Assembly: GCF_040732315.1 (NCBI RefSeq) | Contig: NZ_CP160388.1 | Location: 594,501-658,500, forward strand | Direction of reading: 5' to 3' | DNA length: 64,000 nucleotides | DNA from: Oryzisolibacter sp. LB2S | Lineage (GTDB): Bacteria; Pseudomonadota; Gammaproteobacteria; Burkholderiales; Burkholderiaceae_C | Shown here: positions 53,770-64,000 of the stretch, piece after piece | How the letters are laid out: each line of letters starts with the position of its first letter | Numbering within the stretch: the first letter of the stretch is position 1 | Notes under the pieces: generated by a model | What the model was told of the DNA's origin: nothing | Seen by the model: only the letters and a program-made list of their open reading frames with translations | Databases searched by the model: none | Program-made: the position numbers and the translations under genes

Positions 53770-54638
53770 ACGCCACCCTGCCCGCACCGCTGGACGTGCG
53801 CCTCATGAACATGACCGCGACGGTCCTGTTCGTGGGCTTCGTCCTGGGCCTGCTGGCCGCGGGCGGGGCCTGGCTGCTGCGTCAGCCGGCGTTTGCGATC
53901 GGGCATATCGCCGTCGAGGGCGAGCTCTCGCACACCAGCGCCAAGAGCCTGCATGCCAACCTGGCGCCGCAGCTCACGGGCAATTTCTTCACGCTGGACC
54001 TGGAGGCCGCGCAGCACGCCTTCGAGCAGGTGCCCTGGGTGCGCAGTGCCCATGTGCGACGCGAGTTTCCGAGCGGTCTGCGCGTGCAGCTCGAGGAGCA
54101 CGACGTGGCCGCCTATTGGGGCGCGGAGGGCAGCAACACCCTGGTCAACAGCCGGGGTGAGGTGTTCGAGGCCGACCATGGCGATGTCGAGCAGGAGGGC
54201 CTGCCGCGGCTGCTGGGCGCCGCGCCCGAGCGCGCGGCCGAGATGCTGGAGATGGCGCGCCGTCTGGCGCCCGCGCTGGCGCCGCTGGAGCGCGCCATGG
54301 AGGAGCTCGAACTCACCGGCAACAGCGGCTGGCGTGTGCTGCTGTCCGGCGGGGCGGTGTTGCAGCTCGGAAGCGGCACGCAGGAGGAGGTGCTTGCGCG
54401 CGTGCGGCGCCTCGTGGCCACCCTGGCCGGCGTGGCGCAGCAGCAGGGGCGCGGCGTGGATGCATTGGAGTACGCCGACCTGCGCTACGACGGGGGCTAT
54501 GCGCTGCGCCTGCGCGGCGTGACCACGGTGGCAACGGAGGCACAGCGCGTGGCGGCGCAGCGCGCGGCCGAGAGGGCGGCCGCGGCACGCGCCGCGGCCC
54601 GTGCGCGCGCGGCAGCGGCGGCGGCAAAGAACAACTGA
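53766..54638 (+). CDS. ftsQ: Cell division protein FtsQ
   Basis: 290-aa bitopic divisome protein. A ~17-residue cytoplasmic part, a membrane helix (~17-37, [20 protein letters not shown]), a POTRA domain ([20 protein letters not shown]) and the beta domain with [19 protein letters not shown]. It bridges FtsLB to early division proteins. The C-terminal ~30 residues are an Ala/Arg low-complexity tail ([20 protein letters not shown]) of unclear role. Overlaps ddl by 4 nt. Confidence 0.95.
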   Translation: MNATLPAPLDVRLMNMTATVLFVGFVLGLLAAGGAWLLRQPAFAIGHIAVEGELSHTSAKSLHANLAPQLTGNFFTLDLEAAQHAFEQVPWVRSAHVRREFPSGLRVQLEEHDVAAYWGAEGSNTLVNSRGEVFEADHGDVEQEGLPRLLGAAPERAAEMLEMARRLAPALAPLERAMEELELTGNSGWRVLLSGGAVLQLGSGTQEEVLARVRRLVATLAGVAQQQGRGVDALEYADLRYDGGYALRLRGVTTVATEAQRVAAQRAAERAAAARAAARARAAAAAAKNN

Positions 54639-54656
54639 GGGCAGGACGAAAGAACT

Positions 54657-55886
54657 ATGGCAAGAGAGTACAAAGACGTGGTCGTGGGGCTGGACATTGG
54701 CACGGCCAAGGTCATGGCCGTGGTGGCCGAGGTGCTGCCCGGCGGCGAGCTCAAGCTCGCCGGCCTGGGCGTGGCGCCGAGCAATGGCCTCAAGCGCGGC
54801 GTGGTGGTGAACATCGACGCCACGGTGCAGAGCATCCAGCAGGCGCTCAAGGAGGCCGAGCTCATGGCCGACTGCAAGATCCAGCGCGTCTACACCGGCA
54901 TCACGGGCAGCCACATCCGCGGGCTCAACTCCAGCGGCATGGTGGCCGTGAAGGACAAGGAGGTCACGCCGACCGACGTGGCGCGCGTGGTCGAGACCGC
55001 CAAGGCCATCAACATCTCGAGCGACCAGCGCCTGCTGCTCGTGGAGCCGCAGGAGTTCGTGATCGATGGGCAGGATGTGAAGGAACCCATCGGCATGAGC
55101 GGCATCCGCCTCGAGGCCAAGATCCACATCGTCACGGGCGCCCAGAGCGCGGCCGAGAACATCATCAAATGCGTGCGCCGCTGCGGCCTGGAGGTCGAGC
55201 AGCTCATGCTCAACCCGCTGGCATCGAGCCAGGCCGTGCTCACCGACGACGAGCGCGAGCTCGGCGTGGCCGTGGTCGACATCGGCGCGGGCACGACCGA
55301 CGTGGCCATCTTCACGGGCGGCGCCATCCGCCACACGGCCGTGCTGCCGATCGCGGGCGACCTGATCACCAGCGACATCGCCATGGCGCTGAGGACGCCG
55401 ACCAAGGACGCCGAGGACATCAAGGTCGAGAGCGGCTACGCCAAGCAGCTGCTGGCCGACCCCGAGACCCAGGTCGAGGTACCGGGCCTGGGCGACCGCA
55501 GCCCGCGCATGCTGTCCAAGCAGGCGCTCGCCGGCGTCATCGAGCCGCGCGTGGAGGAGATCTTCTCGCTCGTGCAGCAGGTCATACGCGAGTCGGGCTA
55601 CGAGGAGGTGCTGTCGTCCGGCATCGTGCTCACGGGCGGCAGCTGCGTCATGCCGGGCATGGTGGAATTGGGCGAGGACATCTTCCTCAAGCCCGTGCGC
55701 CGCGGCATCCCCAAGTATTCGAGCGCGCTGGCCGACATGGTCGCCCAGCCGCGTGCGGCCACCGTCATGGGCCTGCTGGAGGAGGCGCGCCTGGCGCGCA
55801 TGAGGGGCTTCAAGGTCGCGGCCAAGAGCGGCTCGGTCAAGACCGCCTTCGGCCGCTTCAAGGACTTCATCGTGGGGAACTTCTGA
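54657..55886 (+). CDS. ftsA: Cell division protein FtsA
   Basis: 409-aa actin-like ATPase tethering FtsZ to the membrane. Phosphate-1 loop VVGLDIGTAKVMAVV, 1C subdomain near GITGSHIRGLNSSG, phosphate-2 VVDIGAGTTDVAIFTGG, adenosine loop GIVLTGGSCVMPGM, and a C-terminal amphipathic helix TAFGRFKDFIVGNF for membrane attachment. GGACGAAAGAACT precedes the ATG. First dcw gene after ftsL not overlapping its upstream neighbour (18-nt gap). Confidence 0.97.
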   Translation: MAREYKDVVVGLDIGTAKVMAVVAEVLPGGELKLAGLGVAPSNGLKRGVVVNIDATVQSIQQALKEAELMADCKIQRVYTGITGSHIRGLNSSGMVAVKDKEVTPTDVARVVETAKAINISSDQRLLLVEPQEFVIDGQDVKEPIGMSGIRLEAKIHIVTGAQSAAENIIKCVRRCGLEVEQLMLNPLASSQAVLTDDERELGVAVVDIGAGTTDVAIFTGGAIRHTAVLPIAGDLITSDIAMALRTPTKDAEDIKVESGYAKQLLADPETQVEVPGLGDRSPRMLSKQALAGVIEPRVEEIFSLVQQVIRESGYEEVLSSGIVLTGGSCVMPGMVELGEDIFLKPVRRGIPKYSSALADMVAQPRAATVMGLLEEARLARMRGFKVAAKSGSVKTAFGRFKDFIVGNF

Positions 55887-56048
55887 CATGGCCCCCGCAC
55901 TTCTCTGGCTGGCACGCGCAGGACCACGGCACCGCAAGCGGGGCCGATGGCGAAGTACGGCCCCGCCACCCTGCACGGTCGCCCGGCACCACAACAAGCA
56001 TCAACTTTTGGCAATTGCAAATCAGAAAATCGTTACAGGAGCAGCACC

Positions 56049-57281
56049 ATGACCATCGAAATGATCGAGTCCGAAGAGTTCAACCAGGGTACGCAGATCA
56101 AGGTGATCGGCGTGGGCGGCGGCGGCGGCAACGCCGTGCAGCACATGATTGCGCGCAGCGTGCAAGGCGTGGAGTTCATCAGCGCGAACACCGATTCCCA
56201 GGCCCTCACGCGCAGCTCGGCGCACCGCACCATCCAGCTCGGTAGCAACGGCCTGGGCGCGGGCAGCAAGCCCGACAAGGGCCGCGAGGCCGCCGAGCTG
56301 GCCGTGGACGACATCCGCGACGCCATCACCGGCGCGCACATGCTGTTCATCACCGCCGGCATGGGCGGCGGCACGGGTACGGGCGCCGCACCCGTGATCG
56401 CACGCGTGGCCAAGGAGATGGGCATTCTCACCGTGGGCGTGGTCACCAAGCCCTTCGACTGGGAGGGCGGCCGGCGCATGAAGAACGCCGACGAGGGCCT
56501 GGCCGAGCTCGAGGCCAATGTCGATTCGCTGATCGTGGTGCTCAACGAGAAGCTGCTCGACGTGCTGGGTGACGACATCACCCAGGACGAGGCCTTCGCA
56601 CATGCCAACGACGTGCTCAAGAACGCCGTGGGCGGCATCGCCGAAATCATCAACGAGTACGGCCAGGTCAACGTCGACTTCGAGGACGTGCGCACCGTCA
56701 TGGGCGAGCCCGGCAAGGCCATGATGGGCACGGCCACCGCCAGCGGTCCGGACCGCGCGCGCATCGCCGCCGAGCAGGCCATCGCCTGCCCGCTGCTCGA
56801 GGGCATAGACCTGTCGGGCGCCAAGGGCGTGCTGGTGCTGGTCACGGCGAGCAAGGGCAGCCTCAAGCTGTCCGAGTCGCGCCTGGCGATGAACACCATC
56901 AACGCCTACGCCTCGCCCGATGCGCATGTGATCTTCGGCGCCGCCTACGACGACAGCCTGGGCGACGAGATCCGCGTCACGGTGGTCGCCACCGGCCTGT
57001 CGCGCGCCAATGCCCGCCGCCAGAACATCCAGGTGGTGCAGGGCGGTCTGCGCACGGGCACGGACAACGTGGCCTACCAGATGCCCATGGGGGGCGCGGC
57101 ACTGGGTGCCTCGGCCGGTCTGGTCGGCGGCGCTGCGGTCCAGGCCGAGTACGGCAACATGCAGGTGCCCAGCGTCTGGCGCACCAACCGCACGGCGGCC
57201 ACCGCGCGTGTGGATGCGCTGTCCTCGGGCGGCATGGACGAGCTGGAAATTCCGGCCTTCCTGCGCAAGCAGGCGGATTGA
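56049..57281 (+). CDS. ftsZ: Cell division tubulin FtsZ
   Basis: 410-aa GTPase that forms the Z-ring. [17 protein letters not shown], the tubulin signature [34 protein letters not shown], and the C-terminal peptide for FtsA/ZipA binding ([15 protein letters not shown]). CAGGAGCAGCACC precedes ATG 56049. The 162-bp space after ftsA has an AT-rich patch (56004-56033) that may hold an ftsZ promoter; I cannot define it. FtsZ usually needs extra transcription relative to upstream dcw genes. Confidence 0.97.
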   Translation: MTIEMIESEEFNQGTQIKVIGVGGGGGNAVQHMIARSVQGVEFISANTDSQALTRSSAHRTIQLGSNGLGAGSKPDKGREAAELAVDDIRDAITGAHMLFITAGMGGGTGTGAAPVIARVAKEMGILTVGVVTKPFDWEGGRRMKNADEGLAELEANVDSLIVVLNEKLLDVLGDDITQDEAFAHANDVLKNAVGGIAEIINEYGQVNVDFEDVRTVMGEPGKAMMGTATASGPDRARIAAEQAIACPLLEGIDLSGAKGVLVLVTASKGSLKLSESRLAMNTINAYASPDAHVIFGAAYDDSLGDEIRVTVVATGLSRANARRQNIQVVQGGLRTGTDNVAYQMPMGGAALGASAGLVGGAAVQAEYGNMQVPSVWRTNRTAATARVDALSSGGMDELEIPAFLRKQAD

Positions 57282-57285
57282 TTCG

Positions 57286-57412
57286 GAGCACCCCCCTGCG
57301 GCGCTGCGCGCCTTCCCCCCGCTCTCGCTGCGCGGGCAGGGGGACGCAGCCAGCGCGGCGGGGCTGCCCTTGCGCGGCTGCTGCTGGCTTGGGTCACGCC
57401 GGTTTCAAGGCT
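57286..57412 (+). repeat. Dispersed repeat D copy between ftsZ and lpxC
   Basis: GC-rich stretch with CCCCCTGCGGCGCTGCGCGC, GGGCAGGGGGACGCAGCC, then CCCTTGCGCGGCTGCTGCTGG and GCCGGTTTCAAGGC. The last part matches 7252-7316 in order and sequence. Confidence 0.65.
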
Positions 57413-57467
57413 TGGCTCCTATCGCGGCCATAGCCTGTCGCGGCGGGCAGGCAGAGGCAGCGGCCGG

Positions 57468-57473
57468 TAAAAT
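57468..57473 (+). promoter_or_regulatory. Candidate -10 element of lpxC (leaderless arrangement)
   Basis: TAAAAT ends 8 nt before ATG 57481. No Shine-Dalgarno in the seven bases between. Suggests lpxC is transcribed separately from ftsZ with a leaderless mRNA. Confidence 0.5.
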
Positions 57474-57480
57474 TGCAACC

Positions 57481-58404
57481 ATGCTCCAGCAACGCACCAT
57501 CAAGACCCTGACGCGCGCCGTGGGTGTGGGCCTGCACAGCGGTCAGCGTGTCGAGCTGACGCTGCGCCCCGCCCAGCCGGACACGGGCATCGTGTTCCGC
57601 CGCGTGGATCTGCCCGAGCCCGTGGACATCCCGATCTCCGCCGAATCGGTGGTCGACACTCGCATGGCCTCCACCATAGGCGCGGGTGGCGCCAAGGTGC
57701 ATACGGTGGAGCATCTCATGTCGGCCTGCGCCGGTCTGGGACTGGACAACCTCTACATCGACATCACGGCCGAGGAGGTGCCCATCCTCGACGGCTCCTC
57801 GGCCTCCTTCGTCTTCCTGCTGCAGAGCGCGGGCGTGGAGCTGCAGAACGCGCCCAAGCGCTTCATCCGCGTCAAGCGTCGCGTGGAGGTGCGCGAGGGT
57901 GAGGGTCATGACCTCAAATGGGCCCGGCTCGATCCCTATCACGGCTTCAAGCTGCGCTTCGAGATCGACTTCGCCCACCCGGCCGTCGATTCCACGGGGC
58001 AGAGCGTGGAGTTCGATCTCGGCAGCGGCAACTACGCGCGCGACATCGCGCGCGCGCGCACCTTCGGCTTCACCAAGGACGTGGAGATGCTGCGCACCCA
58101 TGGCCTGGCGCTCGGCGGCGGGCTGGACAACGCCATCGTCATGGACGACTACAAGGTGCTCAACGCCGATGGCCTGCGCTACGACGACGAGTTCGCCAAG
58201 CACAAGATCCTGGACGCCATGGGCGACCTCTACCTCGTGGGCAAGCCCCTGCTGGCCGCCTACAGCGCGTTTCGCAGCGGCCACGCCATGAACAACCAGC
58301 TCTTGCGCGCCCTGCTGGCCCAGCCCGACGCCTGGGAGGTCGTGAGCTTTGACAACGAACGCCAGGCGCCGACGGGCTTTGCCCAGCCGGCGCGTGCCTG
58401 GTAG
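57481..58404 (+). CDS. lpxC: UDP-3-O-acyl-N-acetylglucosamine deacetylase LpxC
   Basis: 307-aa zinc deacetylase catalysing the committed step of lipid A synthesis. N-terminal [19 protein letters not shown], zinc ligand His in [10 protein letters not shown], substrate loop [16 protein letters not shown], and [20 protein letters not shown]. The second zinc site is in [17 protein letters not shown] (HKxxD), and the catalytic His in [14 protein letters not shown]. Conserved last gene of the dcw cluster. No Shine-Dalgarno. Confidence 0.97.
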   Translation: MLQQRTIKTLTRAVGVGLHSGQRVELTLRPAQPDTGIVFRRVDLPEPVDIPISAESVVDTRMASTIGAGGAKVHTVEHLMSACAGLGLDNLYIDITAEEVPILDGSSASFVFLLQSAGVELQNAPKRFIRVKRRVEVREGEGHDLKWARLDPYHGFKLRFEIDFAHPAVDSTGQSVEFDLGSGNYARDIARARTFGFTKDVEMLRTHGLALGGGLDNAIVMDDYKVLNADGLRYDDEFAKHKILDAMGDLYLVGKPLLAAYSAFRSGHAMNNQLLRALLAQPDAWEVVSFDNERQAPTGFAQPARAW

Positions 58405-58425
58405 TCGCCAGGGGCAGTCGCGCGC

Positions 58426-58599
58426 ATGCTGATCTTTCGCTGGGTCGTGATGCTGCTGCTGCTCGCGGCGGCCGTGTGCTTTGCCTTCTATGCCGGCACC
58501 GGCCGGCCACGCTACAGGCGCTGGGGCTGGGTCATCCTCAAGTGGACGCTGATCGCCGCCGGCATGTTCTTCGTGGTCCTGATCCTGGAACGCTTGTAA
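58426..58599 (+). CDS. 57-aa two-helix membrane protein
   Basis: Small frame of 57 residues with two hydrophobic stretches: ~4-22 (FRWVVMLLLLAAAVCFAFY) and ~38-54 (ILKWTLIAAGMFFVVLI), joined by the basic turn GRPRYRRWG. Starts 22 nt after lpxC. Small two-helix proteins of this kind are common downstream of lpxC in betaproteobacteria as far as I recall; no function known. Supported by topology and normal codon use. Confidence 0.62.
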   Translation: MLIFRWVVMLLLLAAAVCFAFYAGTGRPRYRRWGWVILKWTLIAAGMFFVVLILERL

Positions 58600-58633
58600 C
58601 AACTGGCCGGCACCGGTTTTTCGGGCTTGGACC

Positions 58634-58639
58634 TATACT
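58634..58639 (+). promoter_or_regulatory. Candidate -10 element of the thiC transcript
   Basis: TATACT lies just before the riboswitch, so initiation would be at about 58646-58648. The -35 region is poor (TTTTCGGG). Confidence 0.5.
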
Positions 58640-58645
58640 CGCGCC

Positions 58646-58748
58646 TGCTCCGGGGTGCACGAGGAATCCGATTCCAGGCGTGCTGAGATGGTGGCCCAAG
58701 CCACCGGAACCGCGAACTTGATCTGGTTAGTACCAGCGTAAGAAGAGC
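58646..58748 (+). promoter_or_regulatory. TPP riboswitch (THI element)
   Basis: Conserved thi-box parts in order: CCGGGGTGC (58650-58658), the pyrimidine-sensor CTGAGATGG (58683-58691), and the pyrophosphate-sensor region GAACTTGATCTGGTTAGTA then CCAGCGTAAGAA (58713-58744). Closing helix involves the 5' CTGCTC and 3' GAGCTGCAG. It sits 110 nt upstream of thiC and should reduce its expression when thiamine pyrophosphate is plentiful. Confidence 0.95.
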
Positions 58749-58843
58749 TGCAGTGGGGAGGTTGCGCGTGCCGTGGCGTGGGTGCCGTGGTGCGTTTGTC
58801 AGCCGTCCCGCCGATTGCGGAGCATTCCATTCAGCACCTTTGA

Positions 58844-60703
<1,860 letters not shown>

Positions 60704-60815
60704 CCTCGCACCGTTCAGGCGCTGCGCCGGGCCACCAGGAAACATCGGCAAGGCGCGGTGAAGCCCGTGCAAACTTGGGTAAAGGCCGGGCGCGAAGCCG
60801 CCGGAGAGGCATGGG

Positions 60816-61355
60816 ATGGGCGACCATAGGCACATGTTCACCGTCATGAAAGCACGCCACATGTCCTCTGTCTCCACCGCGGCAACCCTGGCTCCCCGCC
60901 GTCGTCTCATGGCCTGGGCGGCCGCCTGCACGGCCCTGGCGATGGGGCTGACCACGGTGGGCGCGCAGGCCCAGCCACGCCATGACCCGCGCCATGACCA
61001 CCGCGACGAGCGGCGCCACGATGGGCGTCACGACCAGCGCCAGAAACATCGCCATGAATCGCATCACCGCCATAAGCATGTGCGGCCTGGCGGCCCGCAC
61101 ATGCACTCGCATTCCGGCCCGTCCCACCACGCCCATGGCCCGCGTCCCTGGCGCGGCGCGGGGCCCGATCACCGCTGGCACCGCGGCGACCGCCTGCCTT
61201 CCCGATACCGCAGTCACCACTACGTGGTCAGCAACTGGCGTGCCCATCGTCTGAGCGCGCCCCCGCGCGGCTACCACTGGGTTCAGCATGGTGGCGACTA
61301 CCTGCTCGTGGCCATCGCCACCGGGGTCATCGCGCAGCTCATCCTGAGCCGCTGA
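60816..61355 (+). CDS. RcnB-like exported His/Arg-rich protein
   Basis: 179 aa. An N-terminal signal with hydrophobic core MAWAAACTALAMGLTTV ends near AQA-Q, then a long His/Arg/Asp-rich region (RHDPRHDHRDERRHDGRHD and on), and a C-terminal RcnB-type domain: YVVSNWRAHRLSAPPRGYHW, VQHGGDYLLVAIATGVIAQL. RcnB proteins are periplasmic factors in nickel/cobalt homeostasis; here the metal-binding role is inferred from His content. GGAGAGG lies 7 nt before ATG 60816; later in-frame ATGs at 60834, 60846 and 60861 are possible. Confidence 0.8.
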   Translation: MGDHRHMFTVMKARHMSSVSTAATLAPRRRLMAWAAACTALAMGLTTVGAQAQPRHDPRHDHRDERRHDGRHDQRQKHRHESHHRHKHVRPGGPHMHSHSGPSHHAHGPRPWRGAGPDHRWHRGDRLPSRYRSHHYVVSNWRAHRLSAPPRGYHWVQHGGDYLLVAIATGVIAQLILSR

Positions 61356-61369
61356 CACCGGCGCGGTCG

Positions 61370-61403
61370 GCGCACGCCCGCAACCATTGCCACGGGCGTG
61401 CGC
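61370..61403 (+). terminator. Strong hairpin after the RcnB-like gene
   Basis: GCGCACGCCCG (61370-61380) and CGGGCGTGCGC (61393-61403), 11 bp perfect with a 12-nt loop. No T-run, so Rho-independent function is uncertain. Confidence 0.5.
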
Positions 61404-61524
61404 GCCACAACGGTGCAGGACACCGGGGGCTGCACAGCGCTTTACGCACCCAATGAGGGCATCCCGCGCCGCGCTGTGGTGCGCCCATGGGGTGCTTTCC
61501 CCTTGCGGCCGGGCCGGTGAAAAC

Positions 61525-61540
61525 TGGCATGGTCATTGCT
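61525..61540 (+). promoter_or_regulatory. Sigma-54 promoter of nirB
   Basis: TGGCATGGTCATTGCT fits the -24/-12 consensus TGGCAYGNNNNTTGCW at every fixed position with correct GG-to-GC spacing. It lies 84 nt before the nirB ATG. Implies RpoN and an NtrC-type activator. Confidence 0.85.
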
Positions 61541-61570
61541 CTCGTCTTCTTGCGGCGCCTTGGGTGCCGT

Positions 61571-61615
61571 GGCGTTCAGACGCCTGTCCTGAATGACATC
61601 TGGGGGCAAGACCCC
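61571..61615 (+). promoter_or_regulatory. Two hairpins in the nirB leader
   Basis: GGCGT-TCAG-ACGCC (61571-61584) and GGGG-GCAAG-A-CCCC (61603-61615). The second ends 1 nt before the Shine-Dalgarno GGGAGA, so it may mask or expose it, or act with a NasT/NasR-type antiterminator. Inference only. Confidence 0.4.
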
Positions 61616-61624
61616 TGGGAGACG

Positions 61625-64000
61625 ATGGTGAAGCGATTGAATCTGGTGTTGGTGGGCAATGGCATGGCGGGGGTGCGCACGCTGGAGGAGCTGCTCAAGC
61701 TCGCGCCCGATCTCTATGACATCACGGTGTTCGGCGCCGAGCCACACCCCAACTACAACCGCATCCTGCTCTCGCCCGTGCTGGCCGGCGAGCAAACCCT
61801 TGAGCAGATCGTGCTCAACGACTGGTCCTGGTATGAGGAGAACGGCATCACCCTGCACACCGGTTGCACGGTGACGGAAGTCAACCGAGCCCGGCGCATG
61901 GTGCATGCGACGAGGGCCGATGGCGAGACCATCAGCGTGCCCTACGACCGGCTGATCCTGGCGACGGGCTCCAACCCCTTCATGCTGCCGATTCCCGGCA
62001 AGGATCTGGACGGCGTGCTCGCCTACCGCGACATTGCCGACACCCAGGCCATGATTGATGCGGCCGCCAAATACCAGCACGCGGTGGTCATCGGCGGGGG
62101 CCTGCTGGGCCTGGAGGCCGCCAACGGCCTGATGAAGCGCGGCATGCAGGTCACCGTGGTGCATGCCGGTGAATGGCTGATGGAGCGCCAGCTCGACGCC
62201 GTGGCCGGGCAGATGCTGCAAAAGGCGCTGGTCGAGCGCGGCATGCAGTTTCTGATGTCTGCGCAGACCCAGGAGCTGCTCGGCGGCGACGACGGCCGCG
62301 TCAAGGCAGTGCGTTTCAAGGACGGCAGTGAGGTGCCGGCCGACCTGGTCGTCATGGCCGTGGGCATACGCCCCAACACCGCCTTGGCCGAATTCATGCG
62401 CCTGCATGTGAACCGCGGCATCGTGGTGAACGACACCATGCAGACTACCACCGACGCGCGCATCTACGCCGTGGGCGAATGCGCCGCGCATCGGGGCACG
62501 GCCTATGGACTGGTGGCGCCGCTGTTCGAGCAGGGCAAGGTCCTGGCCAACCATCTGGCGGAATTCGGCATCGGCCGCTATCAGGGTTCGCAGACCTCGA
62601 CCAAGCTGAAAGTCACGGGCATAGACCTGTTCTCCGCCGGTGACTTCATGGGCGGCGAGGGCACGGAGGAGATCCTGCTCAGCGACCCCGGCGCCGGCCA
62701 GTACAAGAAGCTCGTGCTCAAGGACGACAAGCTCGTTGGCGCCTGCCTGTACGGCAACACCGTGGACGGCAGCTGGTACTTCAAGCTGCTGCGCGAGGGC
62801 CGCAGCGTGGCCGAGCTGCGCGACAAGCTGATGTTTGGCGAGAGCAACATCGGCGACGCCGGCCATGCCGGCCAGAACCAGGCGGCCAGCATGCCCGACG
62901 ATGCCGAGGTCTGCGGCTGCAACGGCGTGACCAAGGGCACGATCTGCAAGGCCATCAAGGAAAAGGGCCTGTTCACCATCGACGAGGTGCGCAAGCACAC
63001 CAAGGCCAGCGCCAGCTGCGGATCGTGCACGGGCCTCGTGGAGCAAATCCTCATGGCCACCGTGGGGGGCGCCTACGAGGCGGCCAGCGCGGCCCAGCCC
63101 GTGTGCGCCTGCACCGAGCATGGCCATCAGGCCGTGCGCGACGCCATCCGCACCCACCACCTGATCAGCAAGGAAGAGGTCTTTGCCTTCATGGAGTGGA
63201 AGACGCCCGACGGCTGCCCCAAGTGCCGCCCGGCCATCAACTACTACCTCATCAGCACCTGGCCCAAGGAGGCGCTGGACGACCCGCAAAGCCGCGCCAT
63301 CAACGAGCGCAGCCACGCCAACATCCAGAAGGACGGCACCTACAGCGTGGTGCCGCGCATGTGGGGCGGCGAGACCAGCGCCGCCGAGCTGCGCCGCATT
63401 GCCGACGTGGTGGACAAGTACCAGATCCCCACCGTCAAGGTCACGGGCGGCCAGCGCATCGACCTGCTCGGCGTGAAGAAGGAAGACCTGCAGGCCGTGT
63501 GGCACGACATCGGCATGCCCTGCGGCCATGCCTACGGCAAGAGCCTGCGCACGGTGAAGACCTGCGTGGGCAGCGAATGGTGCCGCTTCGGCACGCAGGA
63601 CAGCAGCGGCCTGGGGCGCGATCTGGAGCGCGCGCTGTGGCGCATGTACGCGCCGCACAAGGTCAAGCTGGCGGTGTCCGGCTGCCCGCGCAACTGCGCC
63701 GAGAGCGGCATCAAGGACGTGGGCATCATCGGCGTCGACTCCGGCTGGGAAATCCACATCGCCGGCAACGGCGGCATCAAGACCGAGGTCGCGCATTTCT
63801 TCACCAAGGTCAGGACGGCCGAGGAGGTGATGGAGATCAGCGGCGCCTTTCTGCAGCTCTACCGCGAGGAGGGCTGGTACCTGGAGCGCACCGTGCACTA
63901 CGTCTCGCGCGTGGGGCTGGAGCATGTCAAGCAGAAGGTGCTCGACGACGCAGAGAACCGCAAGGCGCTGTGGGCGCGGCTGCAGTTCGCGCTCGAGGGC
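61625..64000 (+). CDS. nirB: Assimilatory NAD(P)H-nitrite reductase large subunit NirB (3' end beyond window)
   Basis: 792 codons visible with no stop; full NirB is usually 810-850 residues. It reduces nitrite to ammonium using NAD(P)H, FAD, [Fe-S] and siroheme. N-terminal FAD/NAD domain: LVLVGNGMAGVRTLEELL, ATGSNPFMLPIPG, VVIGGGLLGLEAANGL. Two BFD-like [2Fe-2S] domains: CGCNGVTKGTICKAI with ASCGSCTGLV, and VCACTEHGH with CPKCRPAINYYL. Siroheme/[4Fe-4S] ligands: Cys647, Cys653 (TCVGSEWCRFG), Cys687 and Cys691 (GCPRNCAES). ATG 61625 follows GGGAGAC. A nirD would be expected just outside. Sigma-54 promoter upstream. Confidence 0.96.
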   Translation, partial: MVKRLNLVLVGNGMAGVRTLEELLKLAPDLYDITVFGAEPHPNYNRILLSPVLAGEQTLEQIVLNDWSWYEENGITLHTGCTVTEVNRARRMVHATRADGETISVPYDRLILATGSNPFMLPIPGKDLDGVLAYRDIADTQAMIDAAAKYQHAVVIGGGLLGLEAANGLMKRGMQVTVVHAGEWLMERQLDAVAGQMLQKALVERGMQFLMSAQTQELLGGDDGRVKAVRFKDGSEVPADLVVMAVGIRPNTALAEFMRLHVNRGIVVNDTMQTTTDARIYAVGECAAHRGTAYGLVAPLFEQGKVLANHLAEFGIGRYQGSQTSTKLKVTGIDLFSAGDFMGGEGTEEILLSDPGAGQYKKLVLKDDKLVGACLYGNTVDGSWYFKLLREGRSVAELRDKLMFGESNIGDAGHAGQNQAASMPDDAEVCGCNGVTKGTICKAIKEKGLFTIDEVRKHTKASASCGSCTGLVEQILMATVGGAYEAASAAQPVCACTEHGHQAVRDAIRTHHLISKEEVFAFMEWKTPDGCPKCRPAINYYLISTWPKEALDDPQSRAINERSHANIQKDGTYSVVPRMWGGETSAAELRRIADVVDKYQIPTVKVTGGQRIDLLGVKKEDLQAVWHDIGMPCGHAYGKSLRTVKTCVGSEWCRFGTQDSSGLGRDLERALWRMYAPHKVKLAVSGCPRNCAESGIKDVGIIGVDSGWEIHIAGNGGIKTEVAHFFTKVRTAEEVMEISGAFLQLYREEGWYLERTVHYVSRVGLEHVKQKVLDDAENRKALWARLQFALEG

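Noticed and set aside
61385..61520. NtrC enhancer sites upstream of the sigma-54 promoter
   Set aside because: GC-rich dyads such as GGTGCGCCCATGGGGTGC are present but match the NtrC consensus too poorly to annotate.

Overview
The window is about 64 kb of high-GC betaproteobacterial chromosome. Gene content and repeat content both point to the Comamonadaceae (Acidovorax/Alicycliphilus/Delftia type): orphan Bug-type receptors next to acyl-CoA genes, a full dcw cluster ending in ftsQ-ftsA-ftsZ-lpxC, a dksA product lacking the zinc-finger cysteines, and several families of short dispersed repeats. The genus is an inference. Both edges cut genes: uvrA on the left, nirB on the right.

Layout. 1-7.3 kb: 3' end of uvrA; a convergent minus-strand set of two AhpD/CMD-like proteins and a DUF488 protein; pyrC overlapped by a NYN-LOTUS putative RNase; a DUF3025 gene; htpX with a clear terminator; a small lipoprotein. 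7.3-23.2 kb: an accessory catabolic region. A LysR regulator diverges from a FadB-like bifunctional enzyme, two acyl-CoA dehydrogenases, an enoyl-CoA hydratase/isomerase, a CaiB/BaiF CoA-transferase, a Bug receptor, a nitronate monooxygenase-like enzyme, etfBA and a second Bug receptor. A complete 1318-bp IS3-family element with 27-bp perfect ends and a CAG target duplication separates this from a third Bug receptor. The logic resembles pimelate-type (pim) beta-oxidation: CoA-transferase activation, FAD dehydrogenation feeding ETF, hydration/dehydrogenation. No thiolase or ligase is present. 23.2-34.7 kb: housekeeping genes, namely a COG2509 flavoprotein, a J-domain-like protein, cysK, a 56-aa membrane protein, rnpB, a pseudouridine-synthase-like protein without the catalytic Asp, a Nudix-metallo-beta-lactamase fusion, dapF-DUF484-xerC, a 76-aa orphan and a COG0523 metal GTPase. 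34.7-39.3 kb: dksA with a leader ORF, a TPR/STAS-like protein and hslVU. 39.4-58.4 kb: the dcw cell-wall/division cluster mraZ-rsmH-ftsL-ftsI-murE-murF-mraY-murD-ftsW-murG-murC-ddl-ftsQ-ftsA-ftsZ-lpxC, with eleven consecutive overlapping junctions and an MraZ-box array ahead of mraZ. 58.4-64 kb: a 57-aa membrane protein, a TPP riboswitch and thiC, an RcnB-like protein, and a sigma-54 promoter driving nirB.

The most unusual signal is how dispersed repeats behave. At least four families (here called A-D) occupy intergenic spaces, and degenerate copies also sit in frame inside uvrA, the DUF3025 gene, the Nudix-MBL gene, dapF, murE, murF, murD, murG and murC, so essential peptidoglycan enzymes carry repeat-derived peptide segments. 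A second theme is promoters whose -10 hexamer ends 7-8 nt before an ATG that has no Shine-Dalgarno (pyrC, dapF, the Nudix-MBL gene, lpxC), suggesting leaderless mRNAs. I saw no tRNA, rRNA operon, CRISPR array or prophage.
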